From: Candidatus Avelusimicrobium pullarium
Lineage (GTDB): Bacteria > Elusimicrobiota > Elusimicrobia > Elusimicrobiales > Elusimicrobiaceae
Direction: 5' to 3'
DNA length: 64,000 nucleotides
NCBI GenBank assembly: GCA_944323745.1
Contig: CALUTQ010000002.1
Span: 372,001-436,000 of the forward strand
The position numbers were made by a program, and so were the translations under genes. The number at the start of each line of letters is the position of its first letter. Positions within the stretch are counted from its first letter, which is position 1. Positions 34,902-44,319 of this stretch are shown piece after piece. Below the pieces are notes generated by a model, which was not told the origin of the DNA, did not search any database, and saw only the letters and a list, made by a program, of their open reading frames with translations.

Positions 34902-35387
34902 ATGAAAAAACTGCGTCAGCCCACATCATTAAAATGTTTTGCCTGCGGCAGAGAAAACCCGCTCGGCCTGCATCTGGAATGGTTTAACAATTACGACAAA
35001 AATCAGGTGGAGGCCTGCTTTGAACTAAACGACGACTATTGCTCCTACCCCGGGGTTGTACACGGAGGCATCGTCGCCACAATTTTGGATGAAACCTCCG
35101 GACGGGCGGTATTGCTTTCCAACGATTTTAACCGTTTAATGGTAACGCTTAAAATGGAAGTAGTATATAAAAAAGTGACGCCTACCCACACCCCGCTCAA
35201 AGCCATTGGCCGCGTAATCAAAAACGGCACAGGGCGCGCACAGGTGGAAGGGGAAATTATCCTGCCCGACGGAACCGTAAGCGCCAAGTGTACCTCCTTG
35301 CTGTATAAAATGCCGCAGGAAGTAAAAGACAACTGGGGCCCGGAAGCCGAAGAATGGGCACGCACCACCCCCAAATTGGAAGACTAA
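34902..35387 (+). CDS. PaaI-type hotdog thioesterase
   Basis: A 161-residue hotdog-fold protein: CFACGRENPLGLHL (a CxxC-containing start found in a thioesterase subgroup), YPGVVHGGIVATILDETSG with the catalytic-region HGG and Asp/Glu. It should hydrolyse an acyl-CoA or related thioester. AAGGAG precedes the ATG. Confidence 0.88.
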   Translation: MKKLRQPTSLKCFACGRENPLGLHLEWFNNYDKNQVEACFELNDDYCSYPGVVHGGIVATILDETSGRAVLLSNDFNRLMVTLKMEVVYKKVTPTHTPLKAIGRVIKNGTGRAQVEGEIILPDGTVSAKCTSLLYKMPQEVKDNWGPEAEEWARTTPKLED

Positions 35388-35390
35388 TTG

Positions 35391-35418
35391 AAAAGCCGCT
35401 TTAAAAAGCGGCTTTTTT
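35391..35418 (+). terminator. Terminator of the thioesterase gene
   Basis: AAAAGCCGCTTTAAAAAGCG begins the hairpin, which ends GCTTTTTTAT. Confidence 0.85.
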
Positions 35419-35561
35419 ATGCAGTCTAACAGTTTGGCTACATAAAAGCCGTTGGCCTTGCTTTATCGGACGTTGCGCGGGCAAATAAACGTGCGTTGCA
35501 ATGCAACTGTACGCAGCAGGGCAACAAACCGCAAACGGGCCAAAAGTTGCCGAGGCCGTGC

Positions 35562-36929
35562 TTAGCGCATAAACCATTTGAGCATTTTTTTCGTTAATGC
35601 CGAGTAGGGCTGATAGCGCGCGGGAATATCTATCCACGTCTTTTTATCCAAAATACTTTTTTTGTGGGAGAACGTCTCAAACCCGAAAGGCCCGTGATAG
35701 CACCCCATACCGCTTTCCCCTATGCCGCCAAAAGGCAGATAAGGGGTGGCCAAATGCAAAATAACATCATTGATACAGCCGCCGCCATAGCGGCAGCGCT
35801 GCGTAATTTCGGCAATATGCCGTTTATGGCTTGAAAAAACATACAGCGCCAGCGGATGCGGCCGCGCCTGCACTTGGGCGATGGCTTCTTGCGTCGTTTG
35901 ATAAGTTAATACGGGCAGAATGGGGCCGAAAATTTCTTCCTGCATTACCGGATCATTCCAAGACACATTATCCATAAGCGTAGGCTCTATTTTCAGAACT
36001 TCCGACGAGGTTTTGCCCCCCATAATGATTTTGTGTTCGTCCAGCAGGGCTGACAAACGGCGGAAATGTTTTTCATTAATGATTTTGCCGTAATCGGCAT
36101 TGGCCAACGGCTCGGCGCCGAACTGGCGTACCATTTCCGCCCGCAATGCGGCAATCAACTTTTCTTTAATGCTGTGATGACACAAAATGTAATCGGGCGC
36201 TACGCACGTTTGTCCGCAGTTTAGAAATTTGCCGAACACGATTCGGCGTGCAGCAAGAGCTATGTTTGCCGTTTCGTCCACAATACAGGGGCTTTTTCCG
36301 CCCAGCTCCAAAGAAACGGGCGTAAGATTTTCCGCCGCGCGGCGCAATACTTCCCTCCCGACGGAAGCACTGCCCGTGAAGAAAATATAATCAAATTTCA
36401 TAGAAAAAAGCATTTTGTTTTCTTCCCGTCCGCCGCTTACCACGCTGACATATTCGGGCGGAAACACCTCTTGCAGCAGCCGGCGCAGAACCGCGCTGAC
36501 GGCTGCCGAATAAGCGCTGGGTTTAAGCACAACGGTATTTCCGGCCGCCAAGGCGTCTATCAACGGTTCAACGGAAAGCAGAAACGGATAATTCCACGGG
36601 CTGACAATCAGCACGTTCCCCCGCGGAACAAATTTGATGATGCTCTTGGCGTAAAAATTAGCCATAGACGTGGGCACAACGCGGTCTTTGGCTAATTTTT
36701 TCAGGTTTTTGCAGAAATAGGCAATTTCTTCCAGACACAGGCCCAACTCGCACATATAGGCTTCCGTACTGCTTTTGCCCAAATCCTGATACAAAGCCCG
36801 GCAAATATCGTCTTGATAGGCCAGTATGGCTTTTTTAAGTTTTTTCAAATATTCCAAACGGGTGGCCACCGGCCAAGTGGCGCCGCTTTCAAAAAAAGCA
36901 CGCTGTTTTTGTAAGATTTGCTCGTCCAT
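35562..36929 (-). CDS. NAD(P)-dependent aldehyde dehydrogenase
   Basis: A 455-residue class 3-like aldehyde dehydrogenase: VSPWNYPFLLSVEPL (residues near 105), ELGGKSPCIVDE with the catalytic Glu, and FLNCGQTCVAPDY with the nucleophilic Cys, then EEIFGPILPVL. Short length without an N-terminal extension fits YwdH/AldH3 enzymes acting on long-chain or aromatic aldehydes. ATG 36929 is preceded by GGGGGA. Confidence 0.92.
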   Translation of the reverse strand: MDEQILQKQRAFFESGATWPVATRLEYLKKLKKAILAYQDDICRALYQDLGKSSTEAYMCELGLCLEEIAYFCKNLKKLAKDRVVPTSMANFYAKSIIKFVPRGNVLIVSPWNYPFLLSVEPLIDALAAGNTVVLKPSAYSAAVSAVLRRLLQEVFPPEYVSVVSGGREENKMLFSMKFDYIFFTGSASVGREVLRRAAENLTPVSLELGGKSPCIVDETANIALAARRIVFGKFLNCGQTCVAPDYILCHHSIKEKLIAALRAEMVRQFGAEPLANADYGKIINEKHFRRLSALLDEHKIIMGGKTSSEVLKIEPTLMDNVSWNDPVMQEEIFGPILPVLTYQTTQEAIAQVQARPHPLALYVFSSHKRHIAEITQRCRYGGGCINDVILHLATPYLPFGGIGESGMGCYHGPFGFETFSHKKSILDKKTWIDIPARYQPYSALTKKMLKWFMR

Positions 36930-37026
36930 ATTTTCCCCCTTCAGGCCACGCGGCCGTTTTTTATATTATGACATAAAAAACAGAAAGGCTACTTATTAAA
37001 AACGGGAGCTGTTTCTGCCACATATA

Positions 37027-37055
37027 TTGACAATTATAGATATATTTTTTATACT
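37027..37055 (+). promoter_or_regulatory. arsR promoter with operator in the spacer
   Basis: TTGACA (37027-37032), 17-nt spacer, TATACT (37050-37055). The spacer contains ATAGATATATTT (37036-37047), whose exact reverse complement occurs at 37357-37368. Confidence 0.75.
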
Positions 37056-37073
37056 TACATAAAAGGCACAAAT

Positions 37074-37346
37074 ATGCATTACGAGCATACAGCTAAAATC
37101 TTTAAAGCATTGGGCGATTCCAACCGTCTGCAGATTATGGATATTTTAAAAGACGGAGAAAAATGCGCTTGCCAATTATTGGACTTGTTGCACATTGGCC
37201 AGTCTACGCTATCGCATCATATGAAAATCTTATGCGACAGCAACTTGGTTACCGCCCAAAAAGAAGGGAAATGGATGCACTATACCCTTAATAAAACGAC
37301 TTTGCAACAAACCCAAAAAATTATTTTATCTTTAGAAAAGAAATAA
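37074..37346 (+). CDS. ArsR/SmtB-family metalloregulator
   Basis: A 90-residue winged-helix repressor: ALGDSNRLQIMDILKDGEKCACQLLDLLHIGQST. The CAC pair at the start of the recognition region matches the ELCVC-type arsenite site of ArsR, so it probably releases DNA on binding As(III) or a related thiophilic ion. It is followed by a permease gene and carries matching operator sites before both. Confidence 0.9.
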   Translation: MHYEHTAKIFKALGDSNRLQIMDILKDGEKCACQLLDLLHIGQSTLSHHMKILCDSNLVTAQKEGKWMHYTLNKTTLQQTQKIILSLEKK

Positions 37347-37356
37347 TTTTTTTGGT

Positions 37357-37368
37357 AAATATATCTAT
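37357..37368. promoter_or_regulatory. Second ArsR-type site, before the permease gene
   Basis: AAATATATCTAT, the exact reverse complement of 37036-37047. Confidence 0.6.
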
Positions 37369-37405
37369 ACATTTAAATATATGAATAAATAAAGGAGAAA
37401 ACACA

Positions 37406-38389
37406 ATGTTTCAACCATTCACGATGCTGGCAGACTGGACGATAAATATCTTGCACATCCAAGCAAACACCTCTTTGGGGATGGCACTTCATTTTTTTGT
37501 AGAAGACATCAGCAAAATATTCGTGCTCATTTATATATTAATTTTTATCATATCGCTCTTTCGCCGCCAGCTGTCCCCTCAAAAAATTGAACATTATTTA
37601 GCTGGCAAAAAGCGCTGGTACGGTTACTTTTTGGCTGTCTTTTTAGGAGTAGTAACCCCTTTCTGCTCTTGTTCGTCTATACCTCTTTTTTTAGGGTTTT
37701 TGGCGGCAGGCATTCCCTTTGGCATTACGATGGCTTTCCTGATCAGCTCGCCGCTTATCAGCGAGATTGCCACCGTGCTGCTGTTTGGAATGAACGGCGC
37801 AGGTCCGTCGGTAGCAATAATATATGTACTCGTCGGGGCTATTATTGCCGTCATAGGCGGTTATGCAGCCGATATGTTGCATTTGGAAAGATACGTCATC
37901 CCTCTTTCCGAAGAAGAAAAAACAACTTGCAACTGTCATTGTCAATGCGGTTGCAAAAAAACGTTTACACAAAAAGCGCTTGAAAGCTTACAATATGCCC
38001 ATTGGTTTGCTTGGGATACCTTAAAAAGCATCTCCGTTTATGTATTATTGGGGTTAATAGTCGGGGCTGTTATCCACGGTTATGTTCCGGTCGGGTTTTT
38101 GGAAAAATACTTGGGCGCCGGCAATCCGTTTGCCGTTCCCATTGCCTCGGTTGCGGGAGCGCCGATTTACGCCAATCACGTAAGTGTTATTCCTATCATA
38201 CAAGCACTGCTATTAAAAGGAATTCCCGTTGGCACCTCCTTAGTATTGCTGATGAGCATTACGGCTATTTCGCTCCCCGAAATAATGATGCTTAAAAAAG
38301 TACTGTCCTGGAAGCTGATTGGCTTATTTTTGGGCTACTTGATCACGGCATTTACCGTGGTGGGCTATATGCTTAACTGGTTGCTGTAA
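37406..38389 (+). CDS. DUF318/ArsP-type permease
   Basis: A 327-residue membrane permease with about eight helices. TPFCSCSSIPLFLGF is the hallmark TPFCSCSxxP of this family, whose member ArsP exports methyl-arsenicals. A cytoplasmic loop near residue 172 reads TCNCHCQCGCKK, a compact six-cysteine metal-handling segment. AAAGGAG precedes the ATG. With the ArsR gene upstream it forms a metalloid-efflux unit. Confidence 0.9.
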   Translation: MFQPFTMLADWTINILHIQANTSLGMALHFFVEDISKIFVLIYILIFIISLFRRQLSPQKIEHYLAGKKRWYGYFLAVFLGVVTPFCSCSSIPLFLGFLAAGIPFGITMAFLISSPLISEIATVLLFGMNGAGPSVAIIYVLVGAIIAVIGGYAADMLHLERYVIPLSEEEKTTCNCHCQCGCKKTFTQKALESLQYAHWFAWDTLKSISVYVLLGLIVGAVIHGYVPVGFLEKYLGAGNPFAVPIASVAGAPIYANHVSVIPIIQALLLKGIPVGTSLVLLMSITAISLPEIMMLKKVLSWKLIGLFLGYLITAFTVVGYMLNWLL

Positions 38390-38400
38390 CAAACAACACA

Positions 38401-38428
38401 AAAAGCCGCTTTATATAGCGGCTTTTTA
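38401..38428 (+). terminator. Terminator of the ArsR/permease unit
   Basis: AAAAGCCGCTTTATATAGCG begins the hairpin, which ends GCTTTTTAAT. Confidence 0.85.
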
Positions 38429-38861
38429 ATTATATTTCCCCCAAAGCAGCATATTTTATCCGGCAGAGCGGGTATTGCAACGTTACGGTTTCTTGCAGTT
38501 TGCGGGCCGGCAAAACGGACAAAAAATGGGAATAAAACATTTTCTCTTTGTACAAATTTTTGCCGGCGCCATAAAATAGGTTCTAATTTCGCCCGTTTTT
38601 TGCCAATTCCCGTGCATACCCGCCGTGAATTTGGGGCACCTGCCGCAATTACTTACGGCTTAGCTCTTGCCTTGCAAAAACGTTTTAAAATGATTCTGTG
38701 CGTCCTTCATAAATTCCGGTTCTTTATTTTGTACGATCATAGTATGTAATAAAAGCGCTTGAACACACGGGGCAGGGCCCGCATTTCTTGCCGGATATGT
38801 ATTACCCCTCCATAGCGTCAGGCTTATTCTAACTGAATTCAGAAAAAGAGGCCCATTTCCC
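38429..38861. other. Gene-free stretch at the island boundary
   Basis: No gene with a start signal. A minus-strand frame open from 38887 to 38660 lacks any ATG, GTG or TTG near its beginning, and shorter frames follow; this could be remnant DNA from an earlier gene. It separates the housekeeping block from the accessory island. Confidence 0.4.
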
Positions 38862-38874
38862 TTGTCATTTGCTG

Positions 38875-38890
38875 CGACAATATGTTGTCA
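38875..38890. promoter_or_regulatory. WYL-regulon operator 1
   Basis: CGACAATATGTTGTCA, inverted repeat with 6-nt centre. A further TTGTCA (38862-38867) lies just upstream. The centre is about 51 nt before the transcription start predicted from TATAAT at 38922-38927, whose -35 region is poor. Confidence 0.7.
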
Positions 38891-38975
38891 TTTAGCGGTC
38901 GTTTTACATAAGACGAATTAGTATAATTATGGTGGCAGCCCCTCTGCTATTTTAATACGTCCGTAAGGAGAAAAA

Positions 38976-39647
38976 ATGATAGACGAAGCTTTATTTAAAG
39001 GACCGGAAAGAAAAGTGGTTCCTTTATTTGTACTGGCAGATACCTCCGGCAGTATGCACGGAGAAAAAATAGTCACCCTCAACACCGCTTTAAAAAATAT
39101 GCTGGATCGCTTTAAAGAAGTGCAAAGCCCTATGGACCAATTTAAACTTTCCATTGTAACATTCGGGGGCGACCACGCAGAAGTAGAGCTGCCTATGACC
39201 GACATTGATGAGGTGCAACTGCCTACGCTGACCGTATTTGGCAAAACGCCTATGGGGGAAGCGTTTGACCTCGTTTCCGCAATGCTGCAGGATGAAAAGG
39301 TGTGTCCTAAAAACGCAAAAAAACCGTCCCTGTTTTTGATTACCGACGGCATTCCGACTGATAAACAGCCCGATACGGAACCCGCCCAATGGCAGCCCCT
39401 GCAGAACCTGATTCGTCTTTCGCAGGGGGCACAACGCTTTGCTATCGGCATTGGCAATGACCAAAACAATCAACTGTTAGCGGAATTTATTCACTCCCCC
39501 AATATTCCCGTTTGGAATACGCAAGACGTAAGCAAAATACACGATTTTTTTGCTATGGCCACCCAAAGCACCATTTTGCGCACACAGGGGAGAGAGCTTT
39601 TTCAGCAATCGGTGGTGCGGCCTTTCAATCCGTCCGATAAAATTTAA
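38976..39647 (+). CDS. TerY-like von Willebrand A domain protein
   Basis: A 223-residue single vWA domain. The metal-binding MIDAS is complete: DTSGS (Asp22, Ser24, Ser26), Thr91 in FGKTPMGEA, and Asp124 in LITDGIPTD. Its size and the start VPLFVLADTSGSM match TerY proteins, which occur with kinases and phosphatases in Ter-type stress systems. AAGGAG precedes the ATG. It is the first gene of the six-gene operon; the kinase gene follows after 53 nt. Confidence 0.88.
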   Translation: MIDEALFKGPERKVVPLFVLADTSGSMHGEKIVTLNTALKNMLDRFKEVQSPMDQFKLSIVTFGGDHAEVELPMTDIDEVQLPTLTVFGKTPMGEAFDLVSAMLQDEKVCPKNAKKPSLFLITDGIPTDKQPDTEPAQWQPLQNLIRLSQGAQRFAIGIGNDQNNQLLAEFIHSPNIPVWNTQDVSKIHDFFAMATQSTILRTQGRELFQQSVVRPFNPSDKI

Positions 39648-39700
39648 AGCTAACGCCGCTTTTGGCAAACAACCCGTAGGCAAAACAGGAACTGTAACGT

Positions 39701-41173
39701 ATGACTTTGGAAACAAACACGAAATTATATTCCTTATTCCACCGGATATATACGGTGGATAAAAAGCTTGCTGCGGGCGGACAAGGAAGTATTTACTCTT
39801 TAAAAGACAGTCCCAAACAAGTGGCCAAAATATACGCAGCCGAAGATGCAGAAAAACAGCGCAAGCAGTTACAAAAACTTGAAAAAATACAAAATATCCA
39901 ACATACCCTGCCGGAAAATTTTATCCGCATTCAGGACATTTTAACAAAGCCCCAAATAGGCTATATTATGGAAAACGTCTCCGCGCTGCCTTCCGTGCTC
40001 AGCAAAATTTATCCGGCAGGCCCAAATGAGCACAAACCTGCTGATTTTCAGGAATGGAAAATTTGGTTTAACAAATGGGGGCTTGAAAAAAGGCTGCTGC
40101 TGGGCTGGCGGCTGGCCGGGGCTTTCCGTCAGTTGCACCAGCAAAATTTAACGTATGGGGACCTTTCAGCCAGCAATGTACTCATTCGGGAAGTTGACGG
40201 CCAAATCAATGCCGCGGTAATTGATATAGACAATATATACGTAGCGGCTTCCGGCATATTGCCGGTTTTGGGTACGCCCGGCTATATGGCACCGGAAGTG
40301 CTGGAAGGGCAGCCCATTGACCCCGCCGCGGAAGATTGGTCTTTAGCCGTACTGTTATTTCAACTGTTGCGTTTAGGACACCCCTTTAGAGGCAGCACCG
40401 TCATTAACGCCGCTTCCGAACAGCTGGAGGCGGATGCCTTAGCCGGCAAGACGCAATATGTATCCGACGAGGACCCTGCCCTGATGCCGGCCGAATATGT
40501 CTGCACCGAAAAGTTAAAACAGCTTTTTTACAACACGTTTGCCAAATATAAAAACCGCCCGCTGGCCCGCAGCTCTGCTTCTGATTTTGAGCAAGCCTGT
40601 TTAGAAGCCTATTATAACCTGATAGAATGCCCCGTCTGCGGCAATTTTCACTTTCCCTATGTAGTGCCGGATACAAAACACAAACAGGAAACCGGCAAAG
40701 ACAAAAACATCAGCATTTGTCCTTGGTGCCAAAGCCAAGACGGTACCGTACGTTATTTACGCATATTTACGGCGTGTTTGGGGCCGAACGGCGCCATACG
40801 GCAAATCGGCTCTACGTCCCAGCAAATCATCCTTAAAAAAGGGCTGCAGAATATTGACGTACATTTTATTTACCCCTGGAAACACACCGACCAGCCCTTT
40901 TTGCAATTTAATTATACGGCCGATTCCAAAAGATCCGCGGCCGCAAACGTTTGCGTGTTCAACCCGCATAACAGCAATGCGCAACTGTATTTTAATACCC
41001 CCAACGGTTTGCAAAAGACATCCATTCCGGCAGACCGAAGCAAAGCGATTTTGCTGCATTCCGGCAATTTTATTGTGTGCACCGATACGATACAAACGCT
41101 TGCCGTGGAAAACGGCGGCCCCGTTTACACCACTGCCACCATTATCCAGTACGGGAGAACAGAAGTATGTTAA
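39701..41173 (+). CDS. Protein kinase with C-terminal zinc ribbons
   Basis: A 490-residue protein. Kinase domain (about 15-270): glycine loop AAGGQGSIY, Lys43 in VAKIY, catalytic YGDLSASN (Asp154, Asn159), metal Asp175 in VIDIDN in place of DFG, and GTPGYMAPEVLEG, so activity is probable. A zinc ribbon uses CPVCG (about 309) and CPWC (about 339). The C-terminus is beta-rich and unknown. Kinases of this shape accompany TerY vWA proteins, usually with a PP2C phosphatase, which is absent here. It overlaps the helicase gene by 7 nt. Confidence 0.85.
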   Translation: MTLETNTKLYSLFHRIYTVDKKLAAGGQGSIYSLKDSPKQVAKIYAAEDAEKQRKQLQKLEKIQNIQHTLPENFIRIQDILTKPQIGYIMENVSALPSVLSKIYPAGPNEHKPADFQEWKIWFNKWGLEKRLLLGWRLAGAFRQLHQQNLTYGDLSASNVLIREVDGQINAAVIDIDNIYVAASGILPVLGTPGYMAPEVLEGQPIDPAAEDWSLAVLLFQLLRLGHPFRGSTVINAASEQLEADALAGKTQYVSDEDPALMPAEYVCTEKLKQLFYNTFAKYKNRPLARSSASDFEQACLEAYYNLIECPVCGNFHFPYVVPDTKHKQETGKDKNISICPWCQSQDGTVRYLRIFTACLGPNGAIRQIGSTSQQIILKKGLQNIDVHFIYPWKHTDQPFLQFNYTADSKRSAAANVCVFNPHNSNAQLYFNTPNGLQKTSIPADRSKAILLHSGNFIVCTDTIQTLAVENGGPVYTTATIIQYGRTEVC

Positions 41174-44100
41174 ATATAGAAATTTTAAACCAGCTTTCCT
41201 CTGTTACTATGCAGCCGCTGCAGCTGCAAATGGACGCAACCATCTCTGCGCAAACCATACGGGAGTTAAAAGCATCACACTGTTTGATAGAGGCAAAAAA
41301 TCTTTCCGTGGCGCATAATAAAATATTTATAGACAACTTGCCGGGCTATACTTCTTTTATATGTACCAGTTCTGTTCGCGGGCTGGCGCTTTTATCCCAA
41401 ATGCTGGAAGAACAGCAAAAGGGCCAAAGGGGCTATCTGTTTTTTCCTTCGTCGTTCGGCGCGGACGAAGATTTATACGTGCAACCCTATCGCTTTCAGC
41501 AAATTATAAAAAAAGACCGTATCAATTTGTCCTTGGAAAATCCAGACGATGGCAAAATGTTTGAACGCAGTATGCTGTTTAAGGCAGGGTACCAGAAATT
41601 ACTGCTTTACAGAAGAGCCAAAAATGCAAACAACCCCAATCATATTGAACTGCTGATTTACGACAAAAACCGCTTTTGGGCAGTTGAGGCCCACAGCGGC
41701 AAAATAACCGTCAAACAGACGGAAATAGACAAACAGGACGACCGCCTGTGGACGGCTGCCCTTGCGCCGGAAATCGTCTTTTCTTCCCAGCCGGCAACCG
41801 CCCTAGAGGACAATGCTGCCGGCCGGCATACGGAAACGTATCAGCAATTACTGCGCGAATTTCAAAGTTTATTGGATATAGAAAGAAGCGAAAACATACA
41901 AAAATTGGGCCAATTCCACTATACCGACGTACACATTACCCACGATAACGACTACGCCACCTTCTCGTTTACGTTGGCTTCGCCCATAAGCGAAGACTTA
42001 TTTGACGAAGACAGTGCCCGTATTTTTCTGGCCACCGCCTCCAAGCCTTCCATCCGCGTGGGCAGCATCAAAAACATAAGCGGCACCCGTTTGACGACCC
42101 TCCTGCCCGAGCAGGAATTTAACAAAAATTATCTTATAGCCTCCACCGGCATCCTCGTGCTGGACACGATAGGCGAACAAAAAATATCCGACCGCAGATG
42201 GCGGGCCCTGCTGGAATTGCAACAGCCGACCAAAGCCCGCTTTGCCCAAATTATTTTTGACAGCCAAGCCTATAAGGGCGAACCTATTAAAACAGACCAT
42301 AAAATCTATGACAAAAATAACAAACGGGACAAAGAACATCCGTTGGATGCCCGTCAGGAAGATGCCGTTTGGAAAGCCCTCAATACGCCCGATATTGCCA
42401 TTATACAAGGGCCTCCCGGCACAGGCAAGACGACCATCATCCAGCATATTTGCCGCCGTTTTGTGGAACTGTATAAAACTGACAAGGCGTATGAAGCGGC
42501 CCGCAGCGTCTACCCCGTGCCGCGTATTTTAATATCCAGCTTTCAACACGTGGCCGTAGACAACGTGTTAGACAAACTGGCCGAAAACGGTATGCCACCC
42601 TGGAAGCAGGAAAGCGGTTTCCTGCGTCAGCAGCAATATTATAATTCCCTGCAGGCGTGGGCGGACAAAGTGGCTGAAAAAATAGAACAGAAGTTGGCCA
42701 AGGATAGTCCGCTTTTTGCGCCCTGGTACCGTTTTTTGGAAGGGCTTGCCGTATACAAACACAACCCCAGTTATGAAAATGCCGAAAGGCTGGCGCGTCT
42801 CTTGCAAGGCATATCCGAAAAAAATACAGACGACAAGCTCCGCACCCTGATTAAGCAATTTACCGATATGGTCATCCCCCCGACGGGCAAACAAAACCCC
42901 AAATGGGCCGAAATTTTGCCGCGCCAACGCTTGGACCGTGCCCTGTACGATGAAGACGACGGCTGGTGCAATGCAATGGAATTATACCGCTTTTTTGACG
43001 AATTGGAAGACGATATAGAAACCCTTCACGATTACAGTCAGGAAAGGGCTATTCTGCGCCAACTATGCCAAAGCAAAGGCCATACCGCACCGGAAGAAGC
43101 CGTTTTTGCCCAATATAAAGAACTGGTACAAAAACTGCAAAAAGAACATCTTTTTGCCAAACCGGCCGTGCACGATATTGTGGCGCTCTTGGACCAAATA
43201 CAGGCCTGTGCGTACAATCAACTCAAGGACAGCCGGCTGCAGCAAATGATTATACAAAAACAATTTGCCGACGAATTGCGCCTGCAGTATAAATATGTGG
43301 TGCAGCAATACAGCCCTTGGAATGCCGGCACCTGCAATGCCTGCGACAACCTGCGCTGGCAGTACATTCCGTTCCAAGCCAAAACAAAAGCGCGTCCTTT
43401 TGATTTAATTATCATAGACGAAGCCGCCCGCGCCCACCCGTTGGACTTGCTTATTCCGCTTTCTTTGGCAGACGACGGGAACAAGGTTATTTTGGTGGGC
43501 GACCAAAAGCAATTGCCGCATATGCTGGAAACCGACACCAACAAAGAACTGCAGCACAAATTGCAGCCCCGCCTTAAGGAACCGGTCAAACAACTGCTGC
43601 AAAAGAGTCTGTTTCAAATTTTGTTTGACAATTTGCCCGAAAAGCGCATTATGCTTAACGTGCAGCATCGTATGGATAAAGAAATTGCCGATTTCGTCAG
43701 CCGCGAATATTACGAAGACGGCTCGGGTAACCGTCTGGAAACGGCCGCCGGTTTAACCCATCCCCCCATTAAGGGTTTGTATGAAGGCAAAGCGCTGTGC
43801 TGGGCAAACATCGGCAAAGAAAAAGGCGCCGAAGAACGTCTTAACAGCTCTTACGTAAGAACGGCCGAAGTTGAGTTTGTCAAAAAATACGTCAATGAAA
43901 TATTTAAGACCGATCCTACTTGTAGGCTGCAAAACAACAAACCGCAGGCCACAATAGGCGTTATCAGTTTTTATGCGGCCCAAACGGAAGCGTTACAAAA
44001 AGCGCTGCTGGGCACAATGCCCGACGAAAACCGCCAAAAACACATCAAAATAGGCACCGTGGACTCTTTTCAGGGGGAACAGTTTGATTATGTCATTCTC

Positions 44101-44319
44101 TCTTGTGTCAGGTCCAATAACCTTAAAGATGACCCCGACGACCCCTTCTTTAAACGAAGCATCGGCTTTTTAAATTCGCCCACCCGTCAATGCGTTGCGT
44201 TCAGCCGCGCAATCAGGCAGCTGGTGGTATGCGGAGATTATGACACCCTAAAAAAACTGCCCTGCTTTGAGCATCTATACACCCAATGCCGCACCAAAGG
44301 AAGTGCATACAATGAATAA
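41167..44319 (+). CDS. SF1 helicase of the Dna2/Nam7 (UPF1-like) type
   Basis: A 1050-residue protein. The N-terminal 390 residues are unrecognised. The helicase core has Walker A IQGPPGTGKTTI (about 414), DEAA box LIIIDEAARAHP (about 748), ILVGDQKQLPH, NVQHRMDKEI, GTVDSFQGEQFDYVILS and AFSRAIRQLVVCGD, so all motifs are intact. A long helical insertion lies between the two halves. I start at ATG 41167 rather than the upstream in-frame ATG 41077, which is buried in the kinase gene. The stop overlaps the next start by 8 nt. Confidence 0.88.
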   Translation: MLNIEILNQLSSVTMQPLQLQMDATISAQTIRELKASHCLIEAKNLSVAHNKIFIDNLPGYTSFICTSSVRGLALLSQMLEEQQKGQRGYLFFPSSFGADEDLYVQPYRFQQIIKKDRINLSLENPDDGKMFERSMLFKAGYQKLLLYRRAKNANNPNHIELLIYDKNRFWAVEAHSGKITVKQTEIDKQDDRLWTAALAPEIVFSSQPATALEDNAAGRHTETYQQLLREFQSLLDIERSENIQKLGQFHYTDVHITHDNDYATFSFTLASPISEDLFDEDSARIFLATASKPSIRVGSIKNISGTRLTTLLPEQEFNKNYLIASTGILVLDTIGEQKISDRRWRALLELQQPTKARFAQIIFDSQAYKGEPIKTDHKIYDKNNKRDKEHPLDARQEDAVWKALNTPDIAIIQGPPGTGKTTIIQHICRRFVELYKTDKAYEAARSVYPVPRILISSFQHVAVDNVLDKLAENGMPPWKQESGFLRQQQYYNSLQAWADKVAEKIEQKLAKDSPLFAPWYRFLEGLAVYKHNPSYENAERLARLLQGISEKNTDDKLRTLIKQFTDMVIPPTGKQNPKWAEILPRQRLDRALYDEDDGWCNAMELYRFFDELEDDIETLHDYSQERAILRQLCQSKGHTAPEEAVFAQYKELVQKLQKEHLFAKPAVHDIVALLDQIQACAYNQLKDSRLQQMIIQKQFADELRLQYKYVVQQYSPWNAGTCNACDNLRWQYIPFQAKTKARPFDLIIIDEAARAHPLDLLIPLSLADDGNKVILVGDQKQLPHMLETDTNKELQHKLQPRLKEPVKQLLQKSLFQILFDNLPEKRIMLNVQHRMDKEIADFVSREYYEDGSGNRLETAAGLTHPPIKGLYEGKALCWANIGKEKGAEERLNSSYVRTAEVEFVKKYVNEIFKTDPTCRLQNNKPQATIGVISFYAAQTEALQKALLGTMPDENRQKHIKIGTVDSFQGEQFDYVILSCVRSNNLKDDPDDPFFKRSIGFLNSPTRQCVAFSRAIRQLVVCGDYDTLKKLPCFEHLYTQCRTKGSAYNE

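Noticed and set aside
38660-38887. Minus-strand open frame of 76 codons with protein-like composition
   Set aside because: It has no ATG, GTG or TTG near its beginning, and its promoter side is the operator of the opposite operon. It may be a remnant, but it is not callable as a gene.
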